The notes below the pieces were generated by a model that made no database searches, had not been told where the DNA came from, and saw nothing but the letters and a program-made list of their open reading frames with translations. A stretch of DNA of 64,000 nucleotides from Candidatus Saccharibacteria bacterium UBA2018 (GTDB lineage: Bacteria > Patescibacteriota > Saccharimonadia > Saccharimonadales > Saccharimonadaceae), in assembly GCA_002335175.1 (NCBI GenBank), contig DDCA01000001.1, positions 248,001-312,000 of the forward strand. Direction: 5' to 3'. Position 1 is the first letter of the stretch. Every line of letters starts with the position of its first letter. The position numbers and the translations under genes were made by a program. Positions 25,082 through 37,117 of this stretch are shown one piece after another.

Positions 25082-25561
25082 TTATCCGCGGGCAAAGTGA
25101 GCGAAGGCGCGGTTAGCTTCGGCCATCTTATGAGTGTCTTCCTTCTTTTTGAAGGCAGCACCGGCTTCGTTGTAAGCATCGACGATTTCGGCAGCCAGGC
25201 GCCTTTCGTATGGCATACCCGAACGGGCGCGAGCCGATTGTACCATCCAGCTGAACGCATAGTGCAACTGGCGGTGACCCTGAACCGGGAACGGTATTTG
25301 GTAGTTTGCACCACCAACTCGCCGGCTCTTCACTTCAAAGTTAGGGCTGACGTTTTTGAGTGCTTTTTCGAATACCTCAAGCGGGTCTTCAGAGTTCAAT
25401 TTCTTGGCAGCCTGCTCTAGCGCGCTATAAACGGCGCGTTCAGCAACGAGCTTCTTGCCGTCAAGCATACTTTTGTTAATGAGCCGCTGCACCATAACAC
25501 TTTGGTATTTGCGGTCAGGTTTCAGGTCGCGCTGGAGTTTTTTAGTAACTTTACGTGGCAT
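25082..25561 (-). CDS. rpsG: 30S ribosomal protein S7
   Basis: S7 organises the 3' domain of 16S rRNA and contacts the E-site tRNA. The 159-residue protein starts [21 protein letters not shown] and contains the family segments VQRLINKSMLDGKKLVAERAVYSALEQ, SRRVGGANYQIPFPV and the C-terminal KMAEANRAFAHFARG. The start overlaps the rpsL stop by one base. It ends in a strong terminator rather than continuing into fusA. Confidence 0.98.
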   Translation of the reverse strand: MPRKVTKKLQRDLKPDRKYQSVMVQRLINKSMLDGKKLVAERAVYSALEQAAKKLNSEDPLEVFEKALKNVSPNFEVKSRRVGGANYQIPFPVQGHRQLHYAFSWMVQSARARSGMPYERRLAAEIVDAYNEAGAAFKKKEDTHKMAEANRAFAHFARG

Positions 25562-25974
25562 TACTTCTTCTCCTTCTTGCTGCCGTACTTAGATCGGCCT
25601 TGGGCACGTTTCTGAACACCCTGAAGGTCAAGAGCGCCGCGCACAATGTGGTAACGGACACCCGGAAGGTCCGGTACACGTCCGCCACGAACAAGCACGA
25701 CGGCGTGTTCCTGTAGGTTATGGCCTTCTCCGCCAATGTAGGCCCAGACTTCCTGTTTGTTGGTCAGACGGACACGGGCTACCTTGCGGAGCGCAGAGTT
25801 CGGCTTCTTTGGTGTCTTGGTCGTTACTTTAATACAGACACCACGCATCAGCGGAGCATTCTGCTCGTAGTAACGGGTTTTTAGTGCGTTATGTATGGTG
25901 CCAAGCGCCGGGCTCTTCGATTTTTTCGAAGCAGTCTTGCGCGGTTTTCGCACTAATTGATTAATCGTTGGCAT
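25561..25974 (-). CDS. rpsL: 30S ribosomal protein S12
   Basis: S12 controls decoding accuracy and carries the classic streptomycin-resistance sites. The 137-residue product has [13 protein letters not shown], the loop [22 protein letters not shown] and the conserved [32 protein letters not shown]. The streptomycin-site lysines corresponding to K42 (TPKKPNS) and the K87/K88 region (here [10 protein letters not shown]) are recognisable; the second is Arg here, where E. coli has Lys in VLIRGGRVKDLPG. An approximately 130-nt leader lies upstream. Confidence 0.98.
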   Translation of the reverse strand: MPTINQLVRKPRKTASKKSKSPALGTIHNALKTRYYEQNAPLMRGVCIKVTTKTPKKPNSALRKVARVRLTNKQEVWAYIGGEGHNLQEHAVVLVRGGRVPDLPGVRYHIVRGALDLQGVQKRAQGRSKYGSKKEKK

Positions 25975-26110
25975 AGGTAATGCAAACTCCCACTTTAGTA
26001 ATTACTGGTTGATACGATGTTCGCGCTTCAGCGTACGCTACTAATCGTCTTTGTCTCGTGCCGAAGTTCTTGCTAAAGGAAATTTGGCATGAGATGAAAC
26101 TCTTAGGACG

Positions 26111-26139
26111 ATTATAGCCTGATTCCTTTAGTTTGTCTA
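26111..26139 (-). promoter_or_regulatory. rpsL-rpsG promoter
   Basis: Minus-strand TAGACA (26134-26139), 17-bp spacer, perfect TATAAT (26111-26116). Transcription would leave a leader of about 130 nt (25975-26105). The -35 overlaps the 3' end of the small gene at 26137. Confidence 0.75.
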
Positions 26140-26409
26140 CCTCGGCTGCTCATTTTGCGCCACTCGGCGCACAGCTTTTGTCAAAGCACTCAGAGCGGTT
26201 CTTGAAGAAGAGTACGACGGAGCGTACCCCTCAACGGTGACAGCGTGGTTATCTCTCAGGTATTCGACATTGAACTGGCCATACATAAGGTCCCGTTCGC
26301 GGGCAAGAGCTCGCCCAATCATGACTGCGACCGTTGAGTCGGCCTTAAGGAAGGATACGCCATAGTACCGGTGATCTTGAATATCGAACAATGCTTCATG
26401 ATCAGCCAT
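26137..26409 (-). CDS. Small hypothetical protein
   Basis: The 90-residue protein reads MADHEALFDIQDHRYYGVSF at its start. A basic C-terminal helix (TALSALTKAVRRVAQNEQPR) closes it. I recognise no family. It is well supported as a gene by a strong promoter (TTGACA, 18 bp, TATTAT) whose -10 box ends 8 nt before the ATG. It lies between the rpoBC terminator and the rpsL promoter. Confidence 0.7.
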   Translation of the reverse strand: MADHEALFDIQDHRYYGVSFLKADSTVAVMIGRALARERDLMYGQFNVEYLRDNHAVTVEGYAPSYSSSRTALSALTKAVRRVAQNEQPR

Positions 26410-26417
26410 ATATCACT

Positions 26418-26447
26418 ATAATACCATATATATTGCCATCTTGTCAA
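26418..26447 (-). promoter_or_regulatory. Promoter of the 26137-26409 gene
   Basis: Minus-strand consensus TTGACA (26442-26447), 18-bp spacer, TATTAT (26418-26423), and 8 nt to the ATG. This is one of the clearest leaderless promoters in the window. Confidence 0.82.
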
Positions 26448-26451
26448 TAGC

Positions 26452-26482
26452 AAACACCTCTCCGACATTGGGAGAGGTGTTT
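26452..26482 (-). terminator. rpoB-rpoC terminator
   Basis: AAACACCTCTCC and GGAGAGGTGTTT form a 12-bp stem with a 7-nt loop, 14 nt after the rpoC stop. The T-run on the minus strand is only three bases, so termination may be partial. Confidence 0.75.
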
Positions 26483-26496
26483 AGAGCGCAGTTCGC

Positions 26497-29400
26497 CTAG
26501 GCTGCGAGATCGGCGTCTTCCGCAACGCCCTGGTAGTCTTCTTCTTCGACCAGTTCTTTGGCGCCGGTTCCGACCGGAATCTTGCGGCCGATAATGACGT
26601 TTTCTTTGAGTCCGTTCAATCGGTCGGCACGTCCACTGGTTGCAGCATTAATCAGCACACGGGTCGTGTCCTGGAAGCTTGCCGCGCTGAGCCAGCTGTC
26701 GCTCCAAATACTTACCTTGGTGATGCCAAGGAGCAGCTGGGTGTACTGGATAAGGCTCTTGCCTTCACTGGCAAGGCGTTCGTTGGCGTCGACCACAGCC
26801 GCTTTGGAAGCTATGTCGCCCGTTACGAAGGCACTGTCGCCCGGATCTTCGACTTGCACTCGGCTAAACATCTGGCGAACGATAATCTCCAGGTGCTTGT
26901 CGGCAACATCCTGTCCCTGAGCTGCGTAAATACGCAGCACTTCGTTAATGATGTAGCGCTGGGTCTCTTCGGTACCTTTTAGCATCATCAGTTGGTGCAG
27001 GTTCAATGAACCGATCGTTAGGCGGTCGCCGGCTTCAACATTGTCACCGGCTTTAACCACCAACTGGGTTGTACCTGGAATTTCGTAACGAACAGGTGCT
27101 CCGGCATTAGCCGCGATAACAATCGTGTCTTCAGCTATTTCGACCACGCCGTCAAATGGCGCAACGAGCGGCTTGGCTTCGCCTTCGGTGGTCGCAAGGA
27201 CATCACCAACTTTTACGTTGCTGCCCGATTTGACATTAACCGTGCGGCCTTCCAGCGGTAAGCGCTCAACATGGCCGGCCTCTGGAGTAACCTGAACCAC
27301 ATAGTTACGACCGTCTTCCCAAACGTCTACCAGACCGGTGACTTCAGTCACATACGCCTGGCCTTTCGGTGAACGAGCCTCAAACAACTCTTCAACACGC
27401 GGCAGACCCTGGGTAATGTCACCACCAGCCACACCTGAGGCGTGGAAGGTTCGGAGCGTCAGCTGGGTACCCGGTTCACCGACAGACTGGGCGGCAATCA
27501 CGCCGACCGGCTGACTCTTGGCGACCAAGCTTCCCGTTGCCATGTCGATACCGTAGCTTCGCTGTGGGATACCATGGAGGTTCTTGGTTGAGAGTACACT
27601 CTGGATTTTTACCTCAGAGATTGAGCTGTCAGCTTCGATAGCGTCGGCAATCTCGCGGGTAATCAGCTCGTCTTTACCGACGTAACCCGGTACCTCTTCG
27701 GCTGTATAACGGCCAAACAAACGGTTTCCAAATTCAATCATCGTCAAGTCAGACTCGGCGCGGAAAATCGTGAACCCGTCGTCACCGGCTTCATCTTCAA
27801 CCGTAAAGACGTCTTGTGACACGTCGACCAAACGGCGGGTTAGGTAACCCGAGTCGGCGGTTTTGAGGGCCGTGTCAATCAGACCCTTACGGGCACCACG
27901 GGTGGCGATGAAGGCTTCCAGGCTCGAAAGACCTTCGCGGAAAGAGCTTCGGATTGGGAGCTCAATTTCGCGGTTAGTCGCGTCTACCTGGATACCAATC
28001 ATGGCACTGGCCAGCTTAACGTTTGAAATGTCACCACGGGCACCACTGTTAACCATGACTGAGATGCTGGTGTCCATCTTAGCTAATTCGTCTTTCAGGA
28101 AGTCGGTAACTTGGCCGTCGACGGAGCGCCAGGCATTAACCGTTAGGTTGTAGCGCTCTTCTTCGGTAATCAACCCTTGGTCGAATTGGTCTGAAATGAG
28201 AGCGGTCTTGGCGTCACCTTCGGCAACGAAGTTCGAAATTTCTTCGAAGTGAACATAATCGTCCTTACCGGTAGAGACGGCGGCGATCGTCGCGAAACGG
28301 AATGCAAGGCCCTTCATGCGGTCAGCCGTTTTGGCAGTCTCTTCGGCGCCATAACGGTCAAAGATGGCCGCCAAAACTTTTTTAAGCTGCTTTTTGCTCT
28401 GGACATTGTTGTTGTATGGGAAGTCCTTTGGAAGGATTTCGTTAAAGAAAACGCGTCCAAGTGTCGTTTCACGGATTTCACCCTTGGCAAAGATCCGAAT
28501 TGGGCTTTGGAGCTGCAGCTTCTTGTCGTCATATGCCATTTCGGCTTCGTAGACAGAACTGTAGACTTTAACATCTTTGGTCTGGGCGCTTGGTTTGTTA
28601 TACGTCAGGTAGTAGTTCCCTAGGACGACGTCCTGACCTATGTTTAAGACCGGCGCACCGTCGGCTGGCTTTAGCAAGTTGTTAGTTGCGCTCATCAGCT
28701 CACGGGCTTCACGCTGAGCTTCATCTGACAGAGGCAAGTGGACAGCCATTTGGTCGCCGTCGTAGTCAGCGTTGAATCCGTTCGCGACTAGCGGGTGCAG
28801 CTGAATAGCTTTACCTTCAACCAGCTTTGGCATGAAGGCCTGGATACTAAGCCGGTGAAGGCTCGGTGCACGGTTGAGGAGCACGTACTTGCCTTTAATG
28901 ACTTCGTCCAGGGCGTCCCACACGAGAGTGTCACCAGCTTCGATTAATCGGGTTGCGGAGCGGATGTTATGAGCATGCTCACCTCTGATAAGCCAGCTGA
29001 TAACAAACGGCTTGAACAGTTCAAGCGCCATTTGCTTTGGCAGACCACACTGGTCAATCTTTAGCTTTGGACCCACCACAATAACCGAACGGCCAGAGTA
29101 GTCAACACGCTTTCCTAGAAGGTTCTGGCGGAAACGGCCTTGCTTACCCTTTAGCATGTCGCTGATGGACTTCAGGCGTCGGCGGCCACCGGTAGCGTTG
29201 ACAGCTCGGCCACCGCGGGCAGCAGAGTTGTCAATCAGGGCATCAACGGCTTCCTGGAGCATTCGCATTTCGTTACGGCGGATGACTTCGGGTGCGTTCA
29301 AGTCAACTAATTTTTTCAAACGGTTGTTGCGGTTAATGACACGGCGGTAAAGGTCGTTTAAGTCAGAGGTTGCGAATCGGCCACCTGTCAGTTGCACCAT

Positions 29401-30320
29401 TGGGCGGAGGTCCGGTGGAATAACTGGCAGTACGGTCAGACAGAGGCTGCTTGGTTTAATGCCAGCGGCTTGCATGCCTTCAAGAACCTTCAAACGCTTT
29501 AGAAGCTTCTTTTCGCGCTGGCCTTTGGCTCCAGCTACTTCCTCTGAGAGCTCCTTAATAAGGGTTGGCAGATCAATGGCGTCGAGCATTGCCTTCAAGG
29601 CAACGCCACCCATGCCTACTTCTGCCAGCTCTTCGTACTCTTCCGGCAGGTTGCGGTAATCGGTTTCAGAAATCAGCGCACCTTTACTCAGGCTTTCCAG
29701 CTGGGCTTTTTTAGCAAGGTAGCGCTCATCAAGCTCTTCCGTTTCCTTGGTCTGGGCTTCGGCAAGTGCCTTAACGTCAGCACCTTCGGCTTCGGCTTCC
29801 TTTTCATAACGCATCTTAATTGCGGCCCGGCCGGCTTCTGTTTCGGCTTCAAGGTCGGCTAGCATCTGGTCGCGCTTGGCATCGTCACTCTTCAAAATGA
29901 CGTAAGTTGCGAAGTAGGCAATCCGTTCGAGGTTTCGCACGGTTAGCCCGAGCAGCAAGCTCATGGCACTCGGGGTGCCGCGCATAAACCAAATGTGTGC
30001 AACGGGAGCGGCCAGGTTGATATGACCCATACGCTCACGGCGGACAATACTCTTGGTAACGAGTTCGCCATTTTTGTCGACGGCTGCTTCACGGGAGCGA
30101 ACACCCTTTAGTTTATTGTCGTGCGGGTTAATGTCCTTAACCGGACCGAAAATACGCTCACAGAACAAGCCGTCGCGTTCCGGTTTTTGGGTACGATAAT
30201 TAATCGTTTCCGGCTTGGTAACTTCACCATGGCTCCATTTCAGAATATCTTCCGGGCTGGCTACGGCCAAGCGGACGGCGTCAAAGTCGGCGATGCCGCT
30301 AGTTGCGATTACACGTGTCA

Positions 30321-30321
<1 letters not shown>
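26497..30321 (-). CDS. rpoC: RNA polymerase subunit beta prime
   Basis: RpoC carries the catalytic metal site of RNA polymerase. The 1274-residue protein keeps the double-psi barrel core (LLGKRVDYSGRSVIVVGP, NRAPSLHRLSIQAF) and the trigger-loop and bridge regions (GVIAAQSVGEPGTQLTLRTFH). The catalytic loop at 517-523 reads NADYDGD rather than NADFDGD. Both conserved zinc sites lack their cysteines: residues 63-90 read INPHDNKLKGVRSREAAVDK, and the second site has DEAG plus STKNLHGIPQRSYG. It overlaps rpoB by one base. Sequence quality looks good: the frame is intact. Confidence 0.98.
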
Positions 30322-33713
<3,392 letters not shown>

Positions 33714-33791
33714 GTGTTATATGTCTCCTCGCATGAGATTAGGTTGTTGTATTGTGGTGGGCTCCTGAGTATCTACACTGTGCCAATACGC

Positions 33792-33819
33792 AAAAAGACG
33801 CCCGCCCAGGCGTGCGTAT
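33792..33819 (-). promoter_or_regulatory. Attenuator-like hairpin in the rpoB leader
   Basis: On the minus strand an ACGCC/GGCGT stem (33798-33813) is followed by cTTTTT. An outer ATACGC/GCGTAT stem (33786-33791 with 33814-33819) encloses the T-run. The two pairings could compete, giving a terminator within the leader about 80 nt before the rpoB start. Confidence 0.5.
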
Positions 33820-33855
33820 CAAAAAACACTGTCTATGCAACCTTCATTGAATCTT

Positions 33856-33884
33856 ATTATGGACAAGTTATCCGACTATGTCAA
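33856..33884 (-). promoter_or_regulatory. rpoB-rpoC promoter
   Basis: Minus-strand consensus TTGACA (33879-33884), 17-bp spacer, CATAAT (33856-33861). The leader is about 135 nt. Confidence 0.8.
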
Positions 33885-33911
33885 CAATATTTGGCAATGA
33901 AGTTTTACATC

Positions 33912-33945
33912 GGTGGGAGCCAGGCTAAAGCGCCTGGCTCCCACC
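33912..33945 (-). terminator. Perfect 14-bp G+C-rich hairpin terminator
   Basis: GGTGGGAGCCAGGC and GCCTGGCTCCCACC pair perfectly around a 6-nt loop, 9 nt after the stop of the 69-residue gene. There is little T-run, so it may act as a stabilising 3' end or a bidirectional barrier before rpoB. Confidence 0.7.
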
Positions 33946-33953
33946 ATGGACGA

Positions 33954-34163
33954 TCAGATTGCTTCGTGGAGGTGGCTGAAGTCCCAGGCCGATGGCCGAC
34001 GCGAATTCTGGTCCGTATCGGCCGAGATGTCCTCGGAGATGACCCTCGTCGTTCTGGGGCGGAATGAGGCCGCCAAGCAGCCTCGGCGCAGTGAATCGCG
34101 TACAGCGTCAGTATTCAGTGCCTTGATCTCCAGTGGCTTGTGCCACGCAAACAGATTAGTCAT
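33954..34163 (-). CDS. Small hypothetical protein in its own transcription unit
   Basis: The 69-residue product (MTNLFAWHKPLEIKALNTDAV, ending WDFSHLHEAI) matches no family I know. The ATG at 34163 is chosen over one at 34241 because GAGGGAG lies 6 nt before it and because the promoter (34214-34241) overlaps the longer frame. The base composition is visibly richer in G+C than the flanking rpoB and clpP. Alternatively, the unit encodes a structured small RNA and the frame is incidental. Confidence 0.5.
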   Translation of the reverse strand: MTNLFAWHKPLEIKALNTDAVRDSLRRGCLAASFRPRTTRVISEDISADTDQNSRRPSAWDFSHLHEAI

Positions 34164-34213
34164 CGCTTCTCCCTCGGAGCGTGAGTGGGCTAACAGACAA
34201 TCGTCCGTACGAA

Positions 34214-34241
34214 ATTGTACTCCAGGTGAAGCAAGTGTCAA
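34214..34241 (-). promoter_or_regulatory. Promoter of the 69-residue gene
   Basis: Minus-strand consensus TTGACA (34236-34241), 16-bp spacer, TACAAT (34214-34219), beginning right after the clpP stop. The leader is about 45 nt. Confidence 0.72.
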
Positions 34242-34243
34242 TA

Positions 34244-34837
34244 CTATGCCTTAGAGACAACTTTGTCTACAAGGCCGTATTTGACCGATTCTTCAGCGCT
34301 CATCCAGAAGTCGCGGTCAACGTCTTTCTCGATTTTACTCAGCTTTTGTCCAGTATTCCGGGCGAGAATTTCGTTCAAGCGCTTTTTCAAGTAGATGCCT
34401 TCCCGCAGCGTAATTTCTTGATCGGATATCTTTCCCTGAGTGCCGCTGGACGGCTGGTGAATCATAGTACGGGCATTCGGCAAAATGAACCGCTTGCCCT
34501 TCGTACCGCTCGATAGCAGGAAGGCGCCCATACTCGCCTGTAGGCCGATACCAAAGGTTGCGACATCTGGCTTGATGAATTGCATCGTATCATAAATCGC
34601 AAGACCGTCGTACACACTACCGCCCGGACTATTTATATATAGTTGAATGTCTTTTTGCGGATCTTCATATGCCAGGTGTAGCAGCTGGGCGACGACAAGG
34701 TTAGCCGTATGCTCGTTGACTTCCTCACCAAGGAAGATAATCCGTTCCTTTAAAAGTCGTGAATAGATGTCGAAGGCCCGCTCACCATCACGAGAGCTTT
34801 CAACCACTGTAGGGACTAGGTAGCTGCTTGGTTTCAT
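34244..34837 (-). CDS. clpP: ATP-dependent Clp protease proteolytic subunit
   Basis: ClpP forms the tetradecameric serine-protease chamber fed by ClpC or ClpX. The 197-residue protein has the nucleophile region [20 protein letters not shown] (catalytic Ser in ASMGA), the catalytic His in [13 protein letters not shown] and a downstream Asp in [31 protein letters not shown] forms the oxyanion region. It is governed by a CIRCE operator, and its ATG lies 7 nt after the -10 box. The partner ATPase clpC, about 20 kb away, has the same operator. Confidence 0.97.
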   Translation of the reverse strand: MKPSSYLVPTVVESSRDGERAFDIYSRLLKERIIFLGEEVNEHTANLVVAQLLHLAYEDPQKDIQLYINSPGGSVYDGLAIYDTMQFIKPDVATFGIGLQASMGAFLLSSGTKGKRFILPNARTMIHQPSSGTQGKISDQEITLREGIYLKKRLNEILARNTGQKLSKIEKDVDRDFWMSAEESVKYGLVDKVVSKA

Positions 34838-34844
34838 ATAATCA

Positions 34845-34885
34845 AGTATATATAAAAATTAGCACTCGTGCAATGTGAGTGCTAA
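34845..34885 (-). promoter_or_regulatory. clpP promoter with CIRCE (HrcA) operator
   Basis: The CIRCE element at 34859-34885 is exact: TTAGCACTC, 9 nt, GAGTGCTAA. On the minus strand the -35 box TTGCAC (34868-34873) is formed by the CIRCE spacer. The -10 box TATACT (34845-34850) follows at 17 bp. HrcA bound here would directly block RNA polymerase. Confidence 0.93.
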
Positions 34886-35091
34886 ATATCTTTTAGGCGA
34901 CCGAACCATTCGCCCAGCTCGTAGTTTGGTCGTCTCTTTGGCTCAGACGAATTGGGATTGGGATCTAATGGGTAGGCGGCAACATCGACGAAATAGTTGA
35001 ACCCATTTTGAACCGCGACCATAAGCCCATGGAGGAGCTTGGGGTTACGCATTGCTTCCCGCTCTTTTGGCGTTGGTTCCAGGCTAGGCAT
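34882..35091 (-). CDS. Small hypothetical protein
   Basis: The 69-residue product begins MPSLEPTPKEREAMRNPKLL. Its C-terminal part, PNYELGEWFGRLKDI, is charged. I do not recognise it. The promoter (TTGAAA, 17 bp, TAAAGT at 35101-35129) places the ATG 9 nt after the -10 box. The stop codon touches the CIRCE element of clpP, so it and clpP are neighbours with no terminator visible between them. Confidence 0.6.
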   Translation of the reverse strand: MPSLEPTPKEREAMRNPKLLHGLMVAVQNGFNYFVDVAAYPLDPNPNSSEPKRRPNYELGEWFGRLKDI

Positions 35092-35100
35092 AATGTCATC

Positions 35101-35129
35101 ACTTTAGGCTGGATAGCCTGTATTTTCAA
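35101..35129 (-). promoter_or_regulatory. Promoter of the 34882-35091 gene
   Basis: Minus-strand TTGAAA (35124-35129), 17-bp spacer, TAAAGT (35101-35106). It is back to back with the rightward promoter at 35143, only 13 bp away. Confidence 0.6.
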
Positions 35130-35142
35130 GCATATCCTTTTA

Positions 35143-35171
35143 TTGACGCTGCTCGCCGGGTCAGGTATGGT
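35143..35171 (+). promoter_or_regulatory. Promoter of the gene at 35179
   Basis: TTGACG (35143-35148), 17-bp spacer, TATGGT (35166-35171), then 7 nt to the ATG at 35179. This settles the start of the following gene. Confidence 0.65.
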
Positions 35172-35178
35172 ATATGCA

Positions 35179-35778
35179 ATGTTGACAAAAGGCCCAGAGT
35201 TTACCCGAAGTAGAGCCGCTCATCATTTCGATAACTTATTTCGGCAGCCGGCCAGGGCTGTCCGGCGCATGGTAGAGTTCACGTTGCCGAAACTGGTCAG
35301 TATTGCGCCAGATGAACTTATAATTGAGGAACCACGTCGTGGGGTCGACGGCTCGATTACGACAATTCGGAAATATCGTACAAAGGACGCTAAAGGCGAC
35401 TACATATCAACGGCTACGCGGTTGCTAGAAAAGCTGACTCTTGACGAACTCGCCCAGCTCGACGACCCATCGCACGCCGTATTTGGCCACCGAAGGCTCA
35501 ATGATGAAGACCACGCTCGTATTTACGGCTCGGCTATGGACTTTGAAGGCGGAGCCGAACTTTTAGTCGTGCACGAACGGATTGTCGGTCAAGCTGATGC
35601 CGGCCACTTCTCTTCCTTTGGCTTCAGGTTCCATGCGTATGGTGACAACAATGTGATGACGCGCATGGAAGATAATATCCGAGATGTGCGCCAAGATAGC
35701 ATTCCCTACCGGGTAAACATGTTAGCTACCGGCACACTCCAAGTGCTTGCACACGAACTAAGATCTATCAAAAATTAG
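35179..35778 (+). CDS. Hypothetical protein
   Basis: The frame is open from 35008, but the promoter at 35143-35171 lies inside that extension, so I start at the ATG at 35179 (MLTKGPEFTRSRAAHHFDNL). The 199-residue protein has no signal peptide, membrane helix or family signature that I know. It contains beta-rich stretches (ELIIEEPRRGVDGSITTIRKY and GGAELLVVHERIVGQADAG). Its last 4 nt overlap the end of the convergent tig gene. Confidence 0.7.
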   Translation: MLTKGPEFTRSRAAHHFDNLFRQPARAVRRMVEFTLPKLVSIAPDELIIEEPRRGVDGSITTIRKYRTKDAKGDYISTATRLLEKLTLDELAQLDDPSHAVFGHRRLNDEDHARIYGSAMDFEGGAELLVVHERIVGQADAGHFSSFGFRFHAYGDNNVMTRMEDNIRDVRQDSIPYRVNMLATGTLQVLAHELRSIKN

Positions 35779-37061
35779 CTATTTACTTCAGCTAAACGGT
35801 CGACGGTTTTCTCGGTCAGCAGCCGATTGGCAATATCACGCTGAGCTTCAGGTTCGTCGAACCGTTTGACCATATCCGGGTTACTGGCATATTGCTGCTT
35901 ATAGAGGTTAATGTGGTCTGCAAGCTCATCAGCCGATGCTTCAATCTTTTCGACCTTGCTTAGTTCGGACAAGACCAAGCCGGCTTGGACGCGCTTGGTT
36001 GCCGCAGGAATAACTTCCTTCTCGCGCCAGTCGTCTTTGTCGCTAAATTTCTTGTTGGTAATATATTGCTCTATGGTCAGGCCCTGGTACATAAGGTTCT
36101 GGGTCATGTCTTGCTCGATAGAACGAACCTGGTCGTCCAGGAGGACTGCAGGGACAGGAACGGTGCTAACGTCAATAAGTTTTGAAACAAGTTCGTCTTT
36201 GAAGGTATCGAGTGATTGGCGCTCTTTCTGATCGCTCACTTCCCGTTCGATATCCGCTTTTAATTCCTTAAGGGTTTTGAACCGTTTATCGGCTTTTTTG
36301 GCGAAATCGTCATTCAGCTCCGGTAATTTTGCTTCCTTCACTTCCTTCAAAGTAGTCGTAAAGACGACATCTGCGCCAGCCAAATCAGCAACGTGATAAT
36401 CTTTTGGGAAAGCTAGTTTAAGATCAAATGTTTCGCCGGTTTTGTGCCCGACTATGCCAGATTCAAAGCCGGGAATAAACGAGTTCGAGCCAAGTTTTAA
36501 GGTGTAATCTTTGGCGGTTCCACCGTCAAATGCAATATCATCCTTTTTGCCGACAAAATCTATGACGACTTCGTCGCCATCTTTGGCCGCACGATCAACC
36601 GAAGCCTTTTCGGCCATCCCTTCGCGCATGCGGTCGAGAATTTCGCCGACATCTTTGTCGGTTGCTTTTTCTAACTTACGCTTCACGCCAAGTTTCTTGT
36701 AGTTACCCAGCTTGATTTGCGGAAGTACTTCCGCTTCTGCGGTAAATTCCATTTCCTGGCCCGGTACGTACTTTTTAAGCTCGACTGCTGGCCGTTCCAG
36801 CGCCTGAATATCTTCGGCTAAAAACGCCTCAGCAACGGCCTTCGATAGCGCGTCATCCGCTGTCTGCTGTGCCAGTAGAGCTGGATCGACATGCTTAGCG
36901 GCAACGCTCGCCGGTACGCGGCCCTTACGAAAGCCCGGTACTTTTACGTCGCGAGCAAGTTTAGTAAGTGCAACTTGTTCGGCTGCTCCTAGTTCTTCTT
37001 TTCCAAGTGTAATTGTCAGAAGCACTTTCGTGTCCGACACGTGTTTTACGGTCCTCTTCAT
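35775..37061 (-). CDS. tig: Trigger factor
   Basis: Trigger factor is the ribosome-bound chaperone with peptidyl-prolyl isomerase activity. The 428-residue protein has the ribosome-binding region with a TF signature (VPGFRKGRVPASV). The FKBP domain follows (GDEVVIDFVGKKDDIAFDGGTAKDYTLKLGSNSFIPGFESGIVG) and then a helical C-terminal domain. The ATG at 37061 is preferred over a frame opening at 37073, because TATAGT at 37072-37077 looks like the -10 box. hisS lies upstream on the same strand. Confidence 0.95.
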   Translation of the reverse strand: MKRTVKHVSDTKVLLTITLGKEELGAAEQVALTKLARDVKVPGFRKGRVPASVAAKHVDPALLAQQTADDALSKAVAEAFLAEDIQALERPAVELKKYVPGQEMEFTAEAEVLPQIKLGNYKKLGVKRKLEKATDKDVGEILDRMREGMAEKASVDRAAKDGDEVVIDFVGKKDDIAFDGGTAKDYTLKLGSNSFIPGFESGIVGHKTGETFDLKLAFPKDYHVADLAGADVVFTTTLKEVKEAKLPELNDDFAKKADKRFKTLKELKADIEREVSDQKERQSLDTFKDELVSKLIDVSTVPVPAVLLDDQVRSIEQDMTQNLMYQGLTIEQYITNKKFSDKDDWREKEVIPAATKRVQAGLVLSELSKVEKIEASADELADHINLYKQQYASNPDMVKRFDEPEAQRDIANRLLTEKTVDRLAEVNS

Positions 37062-37117
37062 ACAAAGAACCACTATAACAGAGATTGGGCCCCGTGAGTA
37101 GGCTCTCTAGCAGGAGC

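Noticed and set aside
26558..26920. 120-codon frame antisense to rpoC
   Set aside because: It lies opposite a conserved part of rpoC and has the low-complexity, Ser/Leu/Arg-rich make-up of mirror frames; no promoter or ribosome-binding site is apparent.
35008..35178. Longer frame of the 35179 gene with an apparent signal sequence
   Set aside because: A TTGACG/TATGGT promoter lies within it, and the leaderless ATG at 35179 fits the genome pattern. The hydrophobic stretch is promoter DNA translated by accident.
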